From Lachnospiraceae bacterium (GTDB taxonomy: Bacteria; Bacillota; Clostridia; Lachnospirales; Lachnospiraceae): a stretch of 7,038 bases of DNA. Positions 1 to 6,421 of the stretch are shown piece by piece; the stretch's first letter is position 1; each line of letters opens with the position of its first letter. The notes under the pieces were generated by a model. That model saw only the letters and a program-made list of their open reading frames with translations. It had not been told where the DNA came from and searched no databases. The DNA is taken from contig DPZM01000173.1 in NCBI GenBank assembly GCA_003535955.1, positions 1 through 7,038 on the forward strand, in the 5' to 3' direction. A program made the translations under genes and the position numbers.

Positions 1-762
1 TTCCACGCTCATGTCGACCAGGTCGCCTGCCTCTTCAACTGTATCTGTCCAATTCTTCACATCTATTATATTCGTCCATCCCCGTGCGGTAAAGTCCCTC
101 TTCATGCCGGGGGCTATGCTGCAGGCCATCAGGGCTGCTTCAATGGGTATCGTACCGCAGCCGCAGAAGGGGTCAACCAGTACCCTGTCCTTATTCCATG
201 GTGTCAGCATTATCATTGCAGCTGCCAGGTTCTCCGCCACAGGAGCCTTGCTGACGAGCTTACGGTAACCCCGCTTATGGAGTGACTCTCCTGTAGTATC
301 AAGACCTATAGTCACGATATCCTTCATTATGGAGACGCGCAGGGGATATGATGCACCATCCTCGGGAAACCAGTCAACATCATAGGTTTCCTTAAGTCGC
401 TCAACCATGGCCTTCTTAACGATGGACTGGATATCGGACGGGGAGAAGAGCCTGCTCTTGATACCCGATGCCTTCGCCACCCAGAACTTCCCATCCTTCG
501 GGATATAGTCTTCCCATCTTACGGCCCTGGTCCCCTCAAACAGCTCATCGAAGGTCACTGCCTTAAATGAAGCGACTTTAATAAGGATCCTCTCGGCTGT
601 CCGCAGGAATACATTGGCCCTTGCGACTGCCTCTTCATCACCCTGAAAAGTCACCCGCCCGTCGGACACTTCAGTGATGTCATAACCCAGATCATATATC
701 TCTCTTTTCAGTACCGCTTCCATCCCGAAATGGCATGGCGCAATGAGTTCAAATCTGTTCAT
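1..762 (-). CDS. THUMP-domain class I SAM-dependent RNA methyltransferase (partial, C-terminus beyond window)
   Basis: The reading frame stays open from ATG at 762 to base 1 (254 codons), so the C-terminal part is outside the window. Residues 1-155 have the layout of the Firmicutes YpsC / RlmL N-terminal region: a ferredoxin-like start (MNRFELIAPCHFGMEAVLKRE) followed by a THUMP domain, with RTAERILI near 54-61 and the FDELFEGTRAVRWEDYIP stretch at 71-88. Residues 162-179 (HKRGYRKLVSKAPVAENL) lead into the methyltransferase fold, whose SAM-binding motif I is DPFCGCGTIPIEAAL at 197-211. The catalytic NPPY-type motif should lie further left, so it cannot be checked. By family, such proteins methylate guanine N2 in 23S rRNA or a related RNA in the cytoplasm, using THUMP to hold the RNA; the exact target is not shown here. 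The start is supported by AGAGGT about 5 nt upstream of the ATG. Family length is about 370-390 residues, so roughly two thirds is present. Confidence 0.93.
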   Translation of the reverse strand, partial: MNRFELIAPCHFGMEAVLKREIYDLGYDITEVSDGRVTFQGDEEAVARANVFLRTAERILIKVASFKAVTFDELFEGTRAVRWEDYIPKDGKFWVAKASGIKSRLFSPSDIQSIVKKAMVERLKETYDVDWFPEDGASYPLRVSIMKDIVTIGLDTTGESLHKRGYRKLVSKAPVAENLAAAMIMLTPWNKDRVLVDPFCGCGTIPIEAALMACSIAPGMKRDFTARGWTNIIDVKNWTDTVEEAGDLVDMSVE

Positions 763-858
763 TTTTACCTCTTATAATGGTTATGTAAACCGCTTATTTA
801 CTGGATTCCACAAGATTTAGTGGTTAGCAAAAAAGTTACTACAATTTTAAAAAAAGTA

Positions 859-887
859 TTGTCTTTTTTGTAAATATGTACTATAAT
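859..887 (+). promoter_or_regulatory. Rightward sigma-A-like promoter (for candidate small RNA)
   Basis: TTGTCT (859-864) matches four of six -35 consensus bases. TATAAT (882-887) is a perfect -10, and the spacer is exactly 17 nt. The predicted start is near 894-895. No plus-strand protein gene follows: the downstream 150 bases hold only stem-loops before running head-on into the 3' end of the malic enzyme gene. The natural product would therefore be a short non-coding RNA. The match is seen directly; activity is inferred. Confidence 0.55.
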
Positions 888-909
888 CTTACTTGTAAAC
901 GGGAATCAA
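880..909 (-). promoter_or_regulatory. Candidate leftward promoter of the methyltransferase gene
   Basis: Read on the minus strand, TTGATT (904-909) is the -35 and TATAGT (880-885) the -10, with an 18-nt spacer. This predicts a transcript starting near 873 and a leader of about 110 nt rich in T-runs. The -10 overlaps the perfect TATAAT of the opposing promoter at 882-887, so only one of the two could be occupied at a time. A weaker alternative on the same strand is TTTACA (894-899) with TATTTA (871-876). No other clear leftward promoter is seen before the gene. Confidence 0.35.
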
Positions 910-1050
910 CCCTTCAAAGGATTCTCGATTACGACCCCTTATTAATTATTTATACTCCCCTCATCGTAGCCCGTTGGTTCCCCCTTCGGGCTACAATACT
1001 GTCACTGATCATGCCCCTTGGGATACGATCAGTGACAGTATTATTTTCAA
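895..1050 (+). ncRNA. Candidate C-rich small RNA with three stem-loops
   Basis: From the predicted start near 895 the RNA can form three hairpins in a row. The first is 900-907 paired with 920-927 (CGGGAATC/GATTCTCG, 8 bp with one G-U). The second is 966-973 paired with 987-994 (GTAGCCCG/CGGGCTAC, 8 bp perfect). The third is 995-1010 paired with 1027-1042 (16 bp perfect), followed by ATTTTC, which can act as its terminator. Every unpaired part carries a C-rich motif: ACCCTTC at 909-915, CCCCTT at 935-940, CTCCCCTC at 955-962, CCCCCTTC at 980-987 and CCCCTT at 1014-1019. Unpaired C-rich motifs are a known feature of Firmicutes sRNAs such as B. subtilis FsrA and the S. aureus Rsa RNAs, which pair with G-rich Shine-Dalgarno regions. 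I do not recognise a named RNA family. The alternative is that the stems belong only to the 3' UTR of the malic enzyme mRNA on the other strand, where the same motifs read AAGGGG. Confidence 0.45.
995..1042. terminator. Perfect 16-bp inverted repeat, probable bidirectional terminator
   Basis: The arms AATACTGTCACTGATC (995-1010) and GATCAGTGACAGTATT (1027-1042) are exact reverse complements around a 16-nt centre. It begins 13 nt past the malic enzyme stop, so it would end that leftward mRNA. On the plus strand it is followed by ATTTTC and is better placed as an intrinsic terminator for the candidate small RNA. The leftward side lacks a good T-run and instead continues into the 966-994 stem. 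The stem is certain; termination in each direction is inferred. Confidence 0.6.
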
Positions 1051-1055
1051 CAGTT

Positions 1056-2231
1056 CTATTTAAGCCTTGCCACTCCTGTCCGTCTTGCCGCCTCAGCCAC
1101 AGCGCTTGCCACGGCATCCTTAACCTTTTCATTGAATGAATCGGGGATTATATATTCAGGCTTCAGTTCATCATCACTTATTATCCCTGCTATCGCATAA
1201 GCAGCCGCAAGCTTCATTTCATCATTTATATCCCTTGCACGTACATCAAGAGTACCACGGAATATACCGGGGAAAGCAAGCACGTTGTTTATCTGATTGG
1301 GGTAATCGCTCCTGCCCGTACCCATAACCGCAACGCCTGCCTTCTTAGCCTCATCGGGAAGGATCTCGGGAACGGGATTGGCCATCGCAAATACGATCGG
1401 GTCCTTAGCCATTGTTGCAACCATTTCCGCAGTAAGGACACCCGGAGCCGATACGCCGATAAATACATCAGCGCCCTTGATGACATCAGCAAGGCTTCCC
1501 TGCTTCTTTTCAAGGTTGGATATCTTAGCCATCTCAGCTTTGATCGAATTGAGGTTGTCGCGTCCGTCATAGATGGCGCCCTTGGTGTCACACAGAATGA
1601 CTGACTTTAAACCTGTTTTCATAAGAAGCTTGGTGATGGCAATACCTGCCGCACCCGAACCGTTAACCACAACGGAGATATCCTCCATCTTCTTATTTAC
1701 AAGCTTAAGGGCATTGATAAGTCCCGCCAGTACAACTACTGCCGTCCCATGCTGGTCATCATGGAAAATGGGGATATCGCACCTCTCCTTAAGCTTCTTC
1801 TCTATCTCGAAGCACCTGGGAGCTGATATATCCTCAAGGTTTACCCCGCCGAAGGAACCCGCAAGAAGGGCTACCGTATTTACTATCTCATCCACGTCCT
1901 TGCTGCGCACGCACAGAGGGAAGGCATCCACTCCGCCGAATCGCTTGAAGAGCACGCACTTTCCTTCCATAACAGGCATTCCCGCTTCAGGGCCTATGTC
2001 GCCGAGTCCCAGAACCGCGGTACCGTCAGTGACAACGGCTACCATGTTGCCCCTTCTTGTGTAGGTATAGCTGAGATCTGTATCATCCTTTATCTTAAGG
2101 CAGGGTTCGGCAACACCGGGGGTATATGCAACCGACAGGTCGTCCATCGAATTAACCTCACACCTTGGAGTGACCTCCAGCTTGCCCATCCATTCCTCAT
2201 GTTTCTTAAGTGCGTATTCCTTCTTATCCAT
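1056..2231 (-). CDS. NAD(P)-dependent malic enzyme (oxaloacetate-decarboxylating)
   Basis: A complete 391-residue protein of the short bacterial malic enzyme type. It oxidatively decarboxylates L-malate to pyruvate and CO2, reducing NAD(P)+, in the cytoplasm. The N-terminal catalytic domain (about 1-165) has YTPGVAEPC with the expected acid Tyr36, the Lys91 region (MEGKCVLFKRFGG), the metal ligands Glu133-Asp134 (NLEDISAPRCFEIE) and Asp158-Asp159 (IFHDDQHGTAVV). The Rossmann domain (about 166-391) has NGSGAAG at 190-196, Asp215 at the end of the second strand (CDTKGAIYDGR) and ANPVPEI at 284-290. All key residues are present. Asp215 hints at NAD+ preference, but that is weak evidence. The start ATG is preceded by AGAAGGAG about 7 nt away. 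The gene lies 135 nt from cbiC and has its own promoter, so it is probably a separate unit. In anaerobes the enzyme links C4 acids to pyruvate metabolism. Confidence 0.96.
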   Translation of the reverse strand: MDKKEYALKKHEEWMGKLEVTPRCEVNSMDDLSVAYTPGVAEPCLKIKDDTDLSYTYTRRGNMVAVVTDGTAVLGLGDIGPEAGMPVMEGKCVLFKRFGGVDAFPLCVRSKDVDEIVNTVALLAGSFGGVNLEDISAPRCFEIEKKLKERCDIPIFHDDQHGTAVVVLAGLINALKLVNKKMEDISVVVNGSGAAGIAITKLLMKTGLKSVILCDTKGAIYDGRDNLNSIKAEMAKISNLEKKQGSLADVIKGADVFIGVSAPGVLTAEMVATMAKDPIVFAMANPVPEILPDEAKKAGVAVMGTGRSDYPNQINNVLAFPGIFRGTLDVRARDINDEMKLAAAYAIAGIISDDELKPEYIIPDSFNEKVKDAVASAVAEAARRTGVARLK

Positions 2232-2299
2232 CGTTTTCTCCTTCTGTATATTTATGATTTGGTAACTATTCAGAACAGTACAAATATTATAAATATGAA

Positions 2300-2323
2300 C
2301 CGGGGAACCGTCCCCTGTTTCAC
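2300..2323 (-). repeat. REP-like palindrome in the malic enzyme leader
   Basis: On the minus strand the sequence contains ACAGGGGACGGTTC (2305-2318) and can fold as GGGGA-CGGT-TCCCC (5-bp stem, 4-nt loop). The same 14 bases recur exactly at 6972-6985. The motif resembles short dispersed palindromes of the ACAGGGGACGGTTC type that I recall from many clostridial and other genomes, where such elements are thought to be spread by REP-associated tyrosine transposases. No transposase is in this window. It lies within the predicted 5' UTR of the malic enzyme mRNA. Confidence 0.55.
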
Positions 2324-2331
2324 AATCGTTA

Positions 2332-2360
2332 ATTCTAGCATACGCAAATGCAAAAGTAAA
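2332..2360 (-). promoter_or_regulatory. Promoter of the malic enzyme gene
   Basis: On the minus strand TTTACT (2355-2360) and TAGAAT (2332-2337) are separated by 17 nt, matching four and five of six consensus bases. The predicted start is near 2325, giving a leader of about 94 nt that contains the REP-like palindrome. The -35 begins only 6 nt beyond the cbiC stop. A second perfect -10, TATAAT at 2286-2291, lies closer to the gene but has no recognisable -35; the palindrome occupies that position. Confidence 0.5.
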
Positions 2361-2366
2361 CGGAAG

Positions 2367-2993
2367 TCACGCGGAATACAGAAGCGCATTTACGATAGCT
2401 GCGGCTACGTTACTTCCGCCCTTGCGGCCCCTGGCAACAATGTACGGGCAGGGAAGCTCAAGGATCAGCTCCTTGGCCTTTACAACATTCACAAATCCTA
2501 CGGGGACCGCTATGATCCCCTTTGGAGCAATGAGCCCTTCCCGCACAAGTTCATGCAGACGTATAAGGGCTGTCGGGGCATTTCCTATGGCGAAGATCAC
2601 ATCTTCATTAAGCCCTGCTGCCTTATCCATGCTGAGCGCGGCCCGCGTTTTTCCCGTTTCACGTGACTTTGCCGCTATATCCTCATCGGACATAAAGCAC
2701 ATGACTTCTCCGCCATACCGTGCCAGCCTCGTCTTGTTTATGCCCGCCCTTGCCATCTGAGTATCGGTTACGATACTTACACCATTCTTTACGGCATCCC
2801 GGAAGGCCGTGACCGCCCCGGCCGAAAAGACCAGGTTGGCGGCATAGTCAAAATCAGCCGTCGTGTGAATTGCGCGCATTATTACAGGCGCCTTATCCTC
2901 CTCAAGGGTGATCCCCATCCTGTCAAGCTCGGCTCCTATTATCTCAAAGCTCTTTTTCTCAATTTCTTCCGGTCTTAAATCCCAGTACCGCAT
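2367..2993 (-). CDS. cbiC: Precorrin-8X / cobalt-precorrin-8 methylmutase
   Basis: This 208-residue protein moves a methyl group from C-11 to C-12 of the corrin ring, turning cobalt-precorrin-8 (or precorrin-8X) into cobyrinate (or hydrogenobyrinate), a late ring step of cobalamin synthesis. Signature stretches, numbered from the ATG, are EIEKKSFEII near 13-19, AIHTTADFDYA with the catalytic His43 (the position known in CobH), TDTQMARAGINKTRL near 76-90, AIGNAPTAL near 135-143 and VPVGFVNVVKAKE near 163-175. Length matches the family (about 210). I chose ATG at 2993 because TTTGGAG sits 8 nt upstream. A GTG at 3014 would add 7 residues and overlap the channel stop as GTGA, but it has no Shine-Dalgarno. 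The gene follows the MscS channel gene by 17 nt and is likely co-transcribed. No other cobalamin gene and no B12 riboswitch is visible, so it seems detached from its usual cluster, at least within this window. Confidence 0.95.
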   Translation of the reverse strand: MRYWDLRPEEIEKKSFEIIGAELDRMGITLEEDKAPVIMRAIHTTADFDYAANLVFSAGAVTAFRDAVKNGVSIVTDTQMARAGINKTRLARYGGEVMCFMSDEDIAAKSRETGKTRAALSMDKAAGLNEDVIFAIGNAPTALIRLHELVREGLIAPKGIIAVPVGFVNVVKAKELILELPCPYIVARGRKGGSNVAAAIVNALLYSA

Positions 2994-3001
2994 CCGATCC
3001 G

Positions 3002-3005
3002 CTCC
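3002..3005 (-). promoter_or_regulatory. Ribosome binding site that decides the cbiC start
   Basis: GGAG on the minus strand (within TTTTGGAG) lies 8 nt before ATG 2993 and just after the channel stop codon at 3011-3013. The competing GTG at 3014 has only GGGCCTCTTGG before it. The position directly behind the upstream stop would let terminating ribosomes re-initiate, so translation of cbiC may be coupled to the channel. Confidence 0.5.
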
Positions 3006-3010
3006 AAAAT

Positions 3011-6000
3011 TCACCCAAGAGGCCCGTAATGAACATCCAGCTGCTGGAATGGTATATTAATCCCGTTCTCTGTAAATATCCGCATTATCTCATCATGCAT
3101 GAACCGCTGTACGTCATAACGCTCCTTTTCATCACACATGAACTTCACTCTCAGTTCCACCGAACTGTCTGCGAAATTCTCTATACCCTGACATACGGGT
3201 ATGCCCTTTAAAAACCTGTTTTCCTCGTAGAGCCGCAGGAATTCTTCGTTGAGTATCTTCTTTATGCGCTGATGATCTTCATCATAGGGAACCGGGATAT
3301 TGTAATAAATAATGGAATATTTCATGGACATATTTGCAAATGATTTTAACTGATTGTTACAGATGATACGGATATTCTGATTATCGTCTTCATATCTGGT
3401 AACCCTCAGTCCTATATCAACGATCTTACCCCTGATCCCTTCTATCATAACATAGTCACCGACATGGATCGAACCTTCCATAACAATGAATATGCCTGCC
3501 AGCAGGTCACCGACAAGACTCTGTGCACCAAGACCGACTACGACAGACAGGATACCTGCCGATGCAAGAAGCCTGGTAGCATCAATACCTATGAGATAGA
3601 AGCAGTAGAATCCCACTATTATTATCGCCGCAGCCTTAATAAGAGATGTGGACAGATGCATCATCGTTTCGACTCTGCTTCCGAAGGCTTCAGCTATAAG
3701 ATCTATCACATGTTCAAAAACCTTTAGTATCAGGCCCGTAAAGATCAGCAGGACTATCACGGCCGACAGGGAGAAAATGTGGATGCCCCTGTCCCATCCG
3801 CCGCTCAAAATGTAGACTATCGCTGAATTCGAGCCGAAATGATACGCCTCGTAGGTGATCGACGCAATAAAGACAGTTCCTCCTAACAAAAGTGCGTGTT
3901 TGATAAGAAATTCGAACTTCTGTGTAGGGGTGCTGTTCTGCCAGTTCCCGGAAGGATCCCAATGTCCGAATACCGCAAGAGGATCGTTTTCCTCTCTATG
4001 CAGCTCCTCCTCGTCCATATCGTGTATGAGCAGTGTAAAGAAAGACAGGATGAACATAAGAACAAAACCAAACGACGCACAGAAAAGGCCCGTTATAAAA
4101 CTGCTGTAGTACAATCTGTCCGTCGGCATCTCCGTTGCGATATAGTATTCGCCTGCAGGTCTGAAGCTCTGGAGGTATCTCTTCCCGTTAATTCTCTGGA
4201 AGCCGTTATAGTTTCCGGAAAAAGCATTATCGGATATTCCCAGTTCACCGGCATCTTTATCCACCATTGATTCCACACCGGAATAGAAAACCCTGTAGAT
4301 CTCAGCTTCTGTATCATACATAAAACCTATCAGAAAACCCCCATTGGATATCTGTATGTTTGACAGGACGTATTCCGGCTTGGCACTTTCGATGATCATA
4401 TCCTTGTCACCGGGATCCAGTTCTATCTGGAGAAGACCCCTGTGCTTTGTTATCGCACCGGCCAGCTTATCATCTTCGTTTTGCTTCAAGAAATCAGTAT
4501 ACCTGACAAACCTGGTGTTTCCGTCTTCATCAAGACATGTATAGTAATCAAATGCGCAGCCAATAAACTGCGAGTAGATCCCCTCATCCGAGATCATGGG
4601 ATTCTGGATTATGACATCCTTCTTACCTTCGAGGATTTCCCAAAACTCATTAGACTGGTCTTTCTCATTATTGCTTATCGAAAATCTCCAAAAGTCGGAT
4701 GAAGTGGCCAGTGTATAGCCGGCATCCGAAATAAGATATATATTTTTGACATAATTGGCATCCCTGAGCTTATCAAGCGCTTTGGAATTGTTGATGACTT
4801 TCACGGGATTATTATAGTCGTCCTTTACTACGCCATGGCTGCCGCTTTCACCCGTGTTCCCCAGCGTCATGACCCCCTCACTCTCGCTTGCAAAATCAAA
4901 ATACTCATCACCGTGCAGCGCAACTATGAAAGCCAAAAGTTTGGCACGGCTTTCAAACTGCATATTATAGTAATCCGTAAACTCATCCTGCATATATATG
5001 CTCTCTTCAACGTCCGTCGATATCTCCTCCACTATGGAAACCGATTCCGAAAATGCTCCCGACAGCTTCATGAGTGCCTGAACATATAATGCCGACAAAA
5101 AAATGAGAATAACCGAAGTCAAAATGACAGGGATTATCTTGCGTCCGAGTGTCCTGCTGTAATATATGGGTGTGCCCTTCACGGAAAACAACCTGATCCG
5201 ATGCTGTTCATCATCGTTTCTTAACATCTCAGAACGTACAAAAGACGAATATGCCGCTATGAGGATCAAAAAAATAAAGAGAATACACAGATTCCACAAT
5301 ATGACGGGAAAATTACTTCCGTACATATCGGATGTCGGGATACAGGCCACAAGATAGTTGTCCTCTCCATACAGATATGACGAATATTTCTTGGATGAAA
5401 TGTAACAATCCTTACCGTTTATCTTCCTTATCCCCGTATACCGGTCGGTAAGAACCTCCTTATCTATCCCAATGGAAGAGGCAGTCAGGTCACTTAAGTC
5501 ATTGCCATCCATCTTGCCGTAAACAATACGGTCTTCCCCCACATCCACCATAAGAGCAACCCCGTTGTTTCCTATGGTCGAGCCGTTAAGCCATGCTGAC
5601 AGATCTCTCATTCGGTCTGATGCCCTGTCGAGGATATCGGAAGTAAAGCCAAGTATGATATATTTATTTCCATCAGCCGAATATGTACCCGGTATTGCCT
5701 TGCAATACAGGATAAGGTTTTTTCCAAGCTCAGGATATTCGGAATAAAAGGGATTTTGTATGGTAATATGATCAGTCCTGCTGTCGCGCAGGTCTTCAAA
5801 CTCATTCTTTGTAAGATCGAGCATATCATTTGATATGATATTACTCCCGTTATCGGACGAAACAGCCGATACAAGAACATCCCCATCCCTGTTTGTTATA
5901 TAAAGGAGTTCACAATCCTCCATACTCAGTGTGGAATTGTTAAGGATCTCGCTCTGAGTGCTTGCGGGCATGGCAGCAAACCGCCTGTAGCTTTCATTAG

Positions 6001-6277
6001 CATATGCCTTGGCGAGGTCACCCAGCATTATACCGTTGTTCTCATGAAAATTAGCCGTCAGATCTTCGATTTCTCTGGCATTGCTTTCCAGGTTTTTGAT
6101 CGTGGCCGAAAAGAACCTGTTGTTATCGGCATCCTGATTCTGCCGTACCTCCGCACGCAGAACATATTCAAGAAGTGCAAAAAACGCAGCTATACCGATA
6201 CCTATGATCGCAAACATGAGCATTGCCCGCCTGTGATACGAACGGTACACCCTGTCTCTTTCCTTACTCTTGTCCAT
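3011..6277 (-). CDS. MscS-family channel fused to two extracytoplasmic sensor modules
   Basis: A 1088-residue membrane protein. Predicted segments: TM1 18-40; extracytoplasmic module A 41-323; TM2 324-346; cytoplasmic linker 347-379; TM3 380-403; extracytoplasmic module B 404-724; TM4 725-751; linker 752-791; TM5 792-814; then an MscS core with TM6 832-853, TM7 877-897 and pore helix about 903-935. The pore region reads VVVGLGAQSLVGDLLAGIFI with the typical hinge glycine at 928, followed by VGDYVMIEGIRGKIVDIGLRVT and the beta and alpha/beta cytoplasmic domains to the end (VHYGPLG). Eight helices place both modules outside and the cage inside. Modules A and B share landmarks in order (NEF 158/543, IQNP 173/557, INGK 286/696), so the TM-sensor-TM unit looks duplicated. 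Size, a long first helix and flanking TMs resemble dCache sensors, but I see no diagnostic ligand motif. Plain MscS is about 280 residues. The ATG has AAAGGAG just upstream. Role inferred: ion or solute flux gated by a ligand, tension, or both. Confidence 0.9.
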   Translation of the reverse strand: MDKSKERDRVYRSYHRRAMLMFAIIGIGIAAFFALLEYVLRAEVRQNQDADNNRFFSATIKNLESNAREIEDLTANFHENNGIMLGDLAKAYANESYRRFAAMPASTQSEILNNSTLSMEDCELLYITNRDGDVLVSAVSSDNGSNIISNDMLDLTKNEFEDLRDSRTDHITIQNPFYSEYPELGKNLILYCKAIPGTYSADGNKYIILGFTSDILDRASDRMRDLSAWLNGSTIGNNGVALMVDVGEDRIVYGKMDGNDLSDLTASSIGIDKEVLTDRYTGIRKINGKDCYISSKKYSSYLYGEDNYLVACIPTSDMYGSNFPVILWNLCILFIFLILIAAYSSFVRSEMLRNDDEQHRIRLFSVKGTPIYYSRTLGRKIIPVILTSVILIFLSALYVQALMKLSGAFSESVSIVEEISTDVEESIYMQDEFTDYYNMQFESRAKLLAFIVALHGDEYFDFASESEGVMTLGNTGESGSHGVVKDDYNNPVKVINNSKALDKLRDANYVKNIYLISDAGYTLATSSDFWRFSISNNEKDQSNEFWEILEGKKDVIIQNPMISDEGIYSQFIGCAFDYYTCLDEDGNTRFVRYTDFLKQNEDDKLAGAITKHRGLLQIELDPGDKDMIIESAKPEYVLSNIQISNGGFLIGFMYDTEAEIYRVFYSGVESMVDKDAGELGISDNAFSGNYNGFQRINGKRYLQSFRPAGEYYIATEMPTDRLYYSSFITGLFCASFGFVLMFILSFFTLLIHDMDEEELHREENDPLAVFGHWDPSGNWQNSTPTQKFEFLIKHALLLGGTVFIASITYEAYHFGSNSAIVYILSGGWDRGIHIFSLSAVIVLLIFTGLILKVFEHVIDLIAEAFGSRVETMMHLSTSLIKAAAIIIVGFYCFYLIGIDATRLLASAGILSVVVGLGAQSLVGDLLAGIFIVMEGSIHVGDYVMIEGIRGKIVDIGLRVTRYEDDNQNIRIICNNQLKSFANMSMKYSIIYYNIPVPYDEDHQRIKKILNEEFLRLYEENRFLKGIPVCQGIENFADSSVELRVKFMCDEKERYDVQRFMHDEIMRIFTENGINIPFQQLDVHYGPLG

Positions 6278-6332
6278 GATTCTCCTTTATCCCGTTATGT
6301 TCCCGGCGAAATAATGACCGGTCTGTGATGCC

Positions 6333-6358
6333 AAAAAACCTCCCGCGTTCACGGGAGG
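6333..6358 (-). terminator. Intrinsic terminator in the channel gene leader (possible attenuator)
   Basis: Read leftward, CCTCCCG (6352-6358), a 6-nt loop and CGGGAGG (6339-6345) form a perfect 7-bp GC-rich stem followed directly by six T (6333-6338). It points into the channel gene, whose ATG lies 55 nt further on. No minus-strand gene lies to the right that it could serve, because the neighbour there is on the plus strand. A terminator between a promoter and its gene usually means conditional read-through. Confidence 0.85.
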
Positions 6359-6361
6359 CCA

Positions 6362-6397
6362 TCATAGCACAACAAAAAAGTCATTTATCTTACCCAT
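6362..6397 (-). CDS. Possible 11-residue leader peptide (MGKINDFFVVL)
   Basis: An ATG at 6397 opens 11 codons and stops with TGA at 6362-6364, 3 nt before the terminator stem. AGGT lies about 6 nt before the ATG, a modest Shine-Dalgarno. A ribosome halted at this stop would cover the first arm of the terminator and could let transcription continue into the channel gene, as in translation-dependent antitermination. The peptide has no run of one amino acid codon beyond FF and VV, so no sensed amino acid is obvious. An ORF this short can occur by chance, and the position is the main argument. Confidence 0.3.
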   Translation of the reverse strand: MGKINDFFVVL

Positions 6398-6421
6398 GAT
6401 TCTACCTGCTTAACAGCAAAT

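Noticed and set aside
876..1139. An 87-codon plus-strand frame across the small RNA candidate region
   Set aside because: Its ATG lies upstream of the predicted -10 and transcription start, it has no ribosome site, and it runs through perfect stem-loops into the antisense of the malic enzyme gene.
1573..2064. A 163-codon plus-strand frame opposite the malic enzyme gene
   Set aside because: It is fully antisense to a gene with all catalytic residues intact, has low-complexity Ser/Thr/Pro composition and resembles no family I know.
2302..2315. GGGGA-CGGT-TCCCC stem as the terminator of cbiC
   Set aside because: The stem is only 5 bp, lacks a following T-run, and lies downstream of a good promoter for the malic enzyme, so a leader element fits better.
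2199..2666. A 155-codon plus-strand frame spanning the malic enzyme leader and cbiC
   Set aside because: It is a shadow of cbiC plus the REP-like palindrome. The fragment NRGTVPCFT is the usual chance translation of such palindromes.
6281..6333. A promoter between the terminator and the channel start
   Set aside because: TTGGCA at 6328-6333 is a fair -35 on the minus strand, but no -10 follows at 16-19 nt. The best T-rich hexamer is only 14 nt away.
6278..6420. Cobalamin riboswitch upstream of the channel-cbiC pair
   Set aside because: Expected because of cbiC, but no B12-box-like sequence or multi-helix core is visible, and the leader of about 138 nt is too short for most cobalamin riboswitches.
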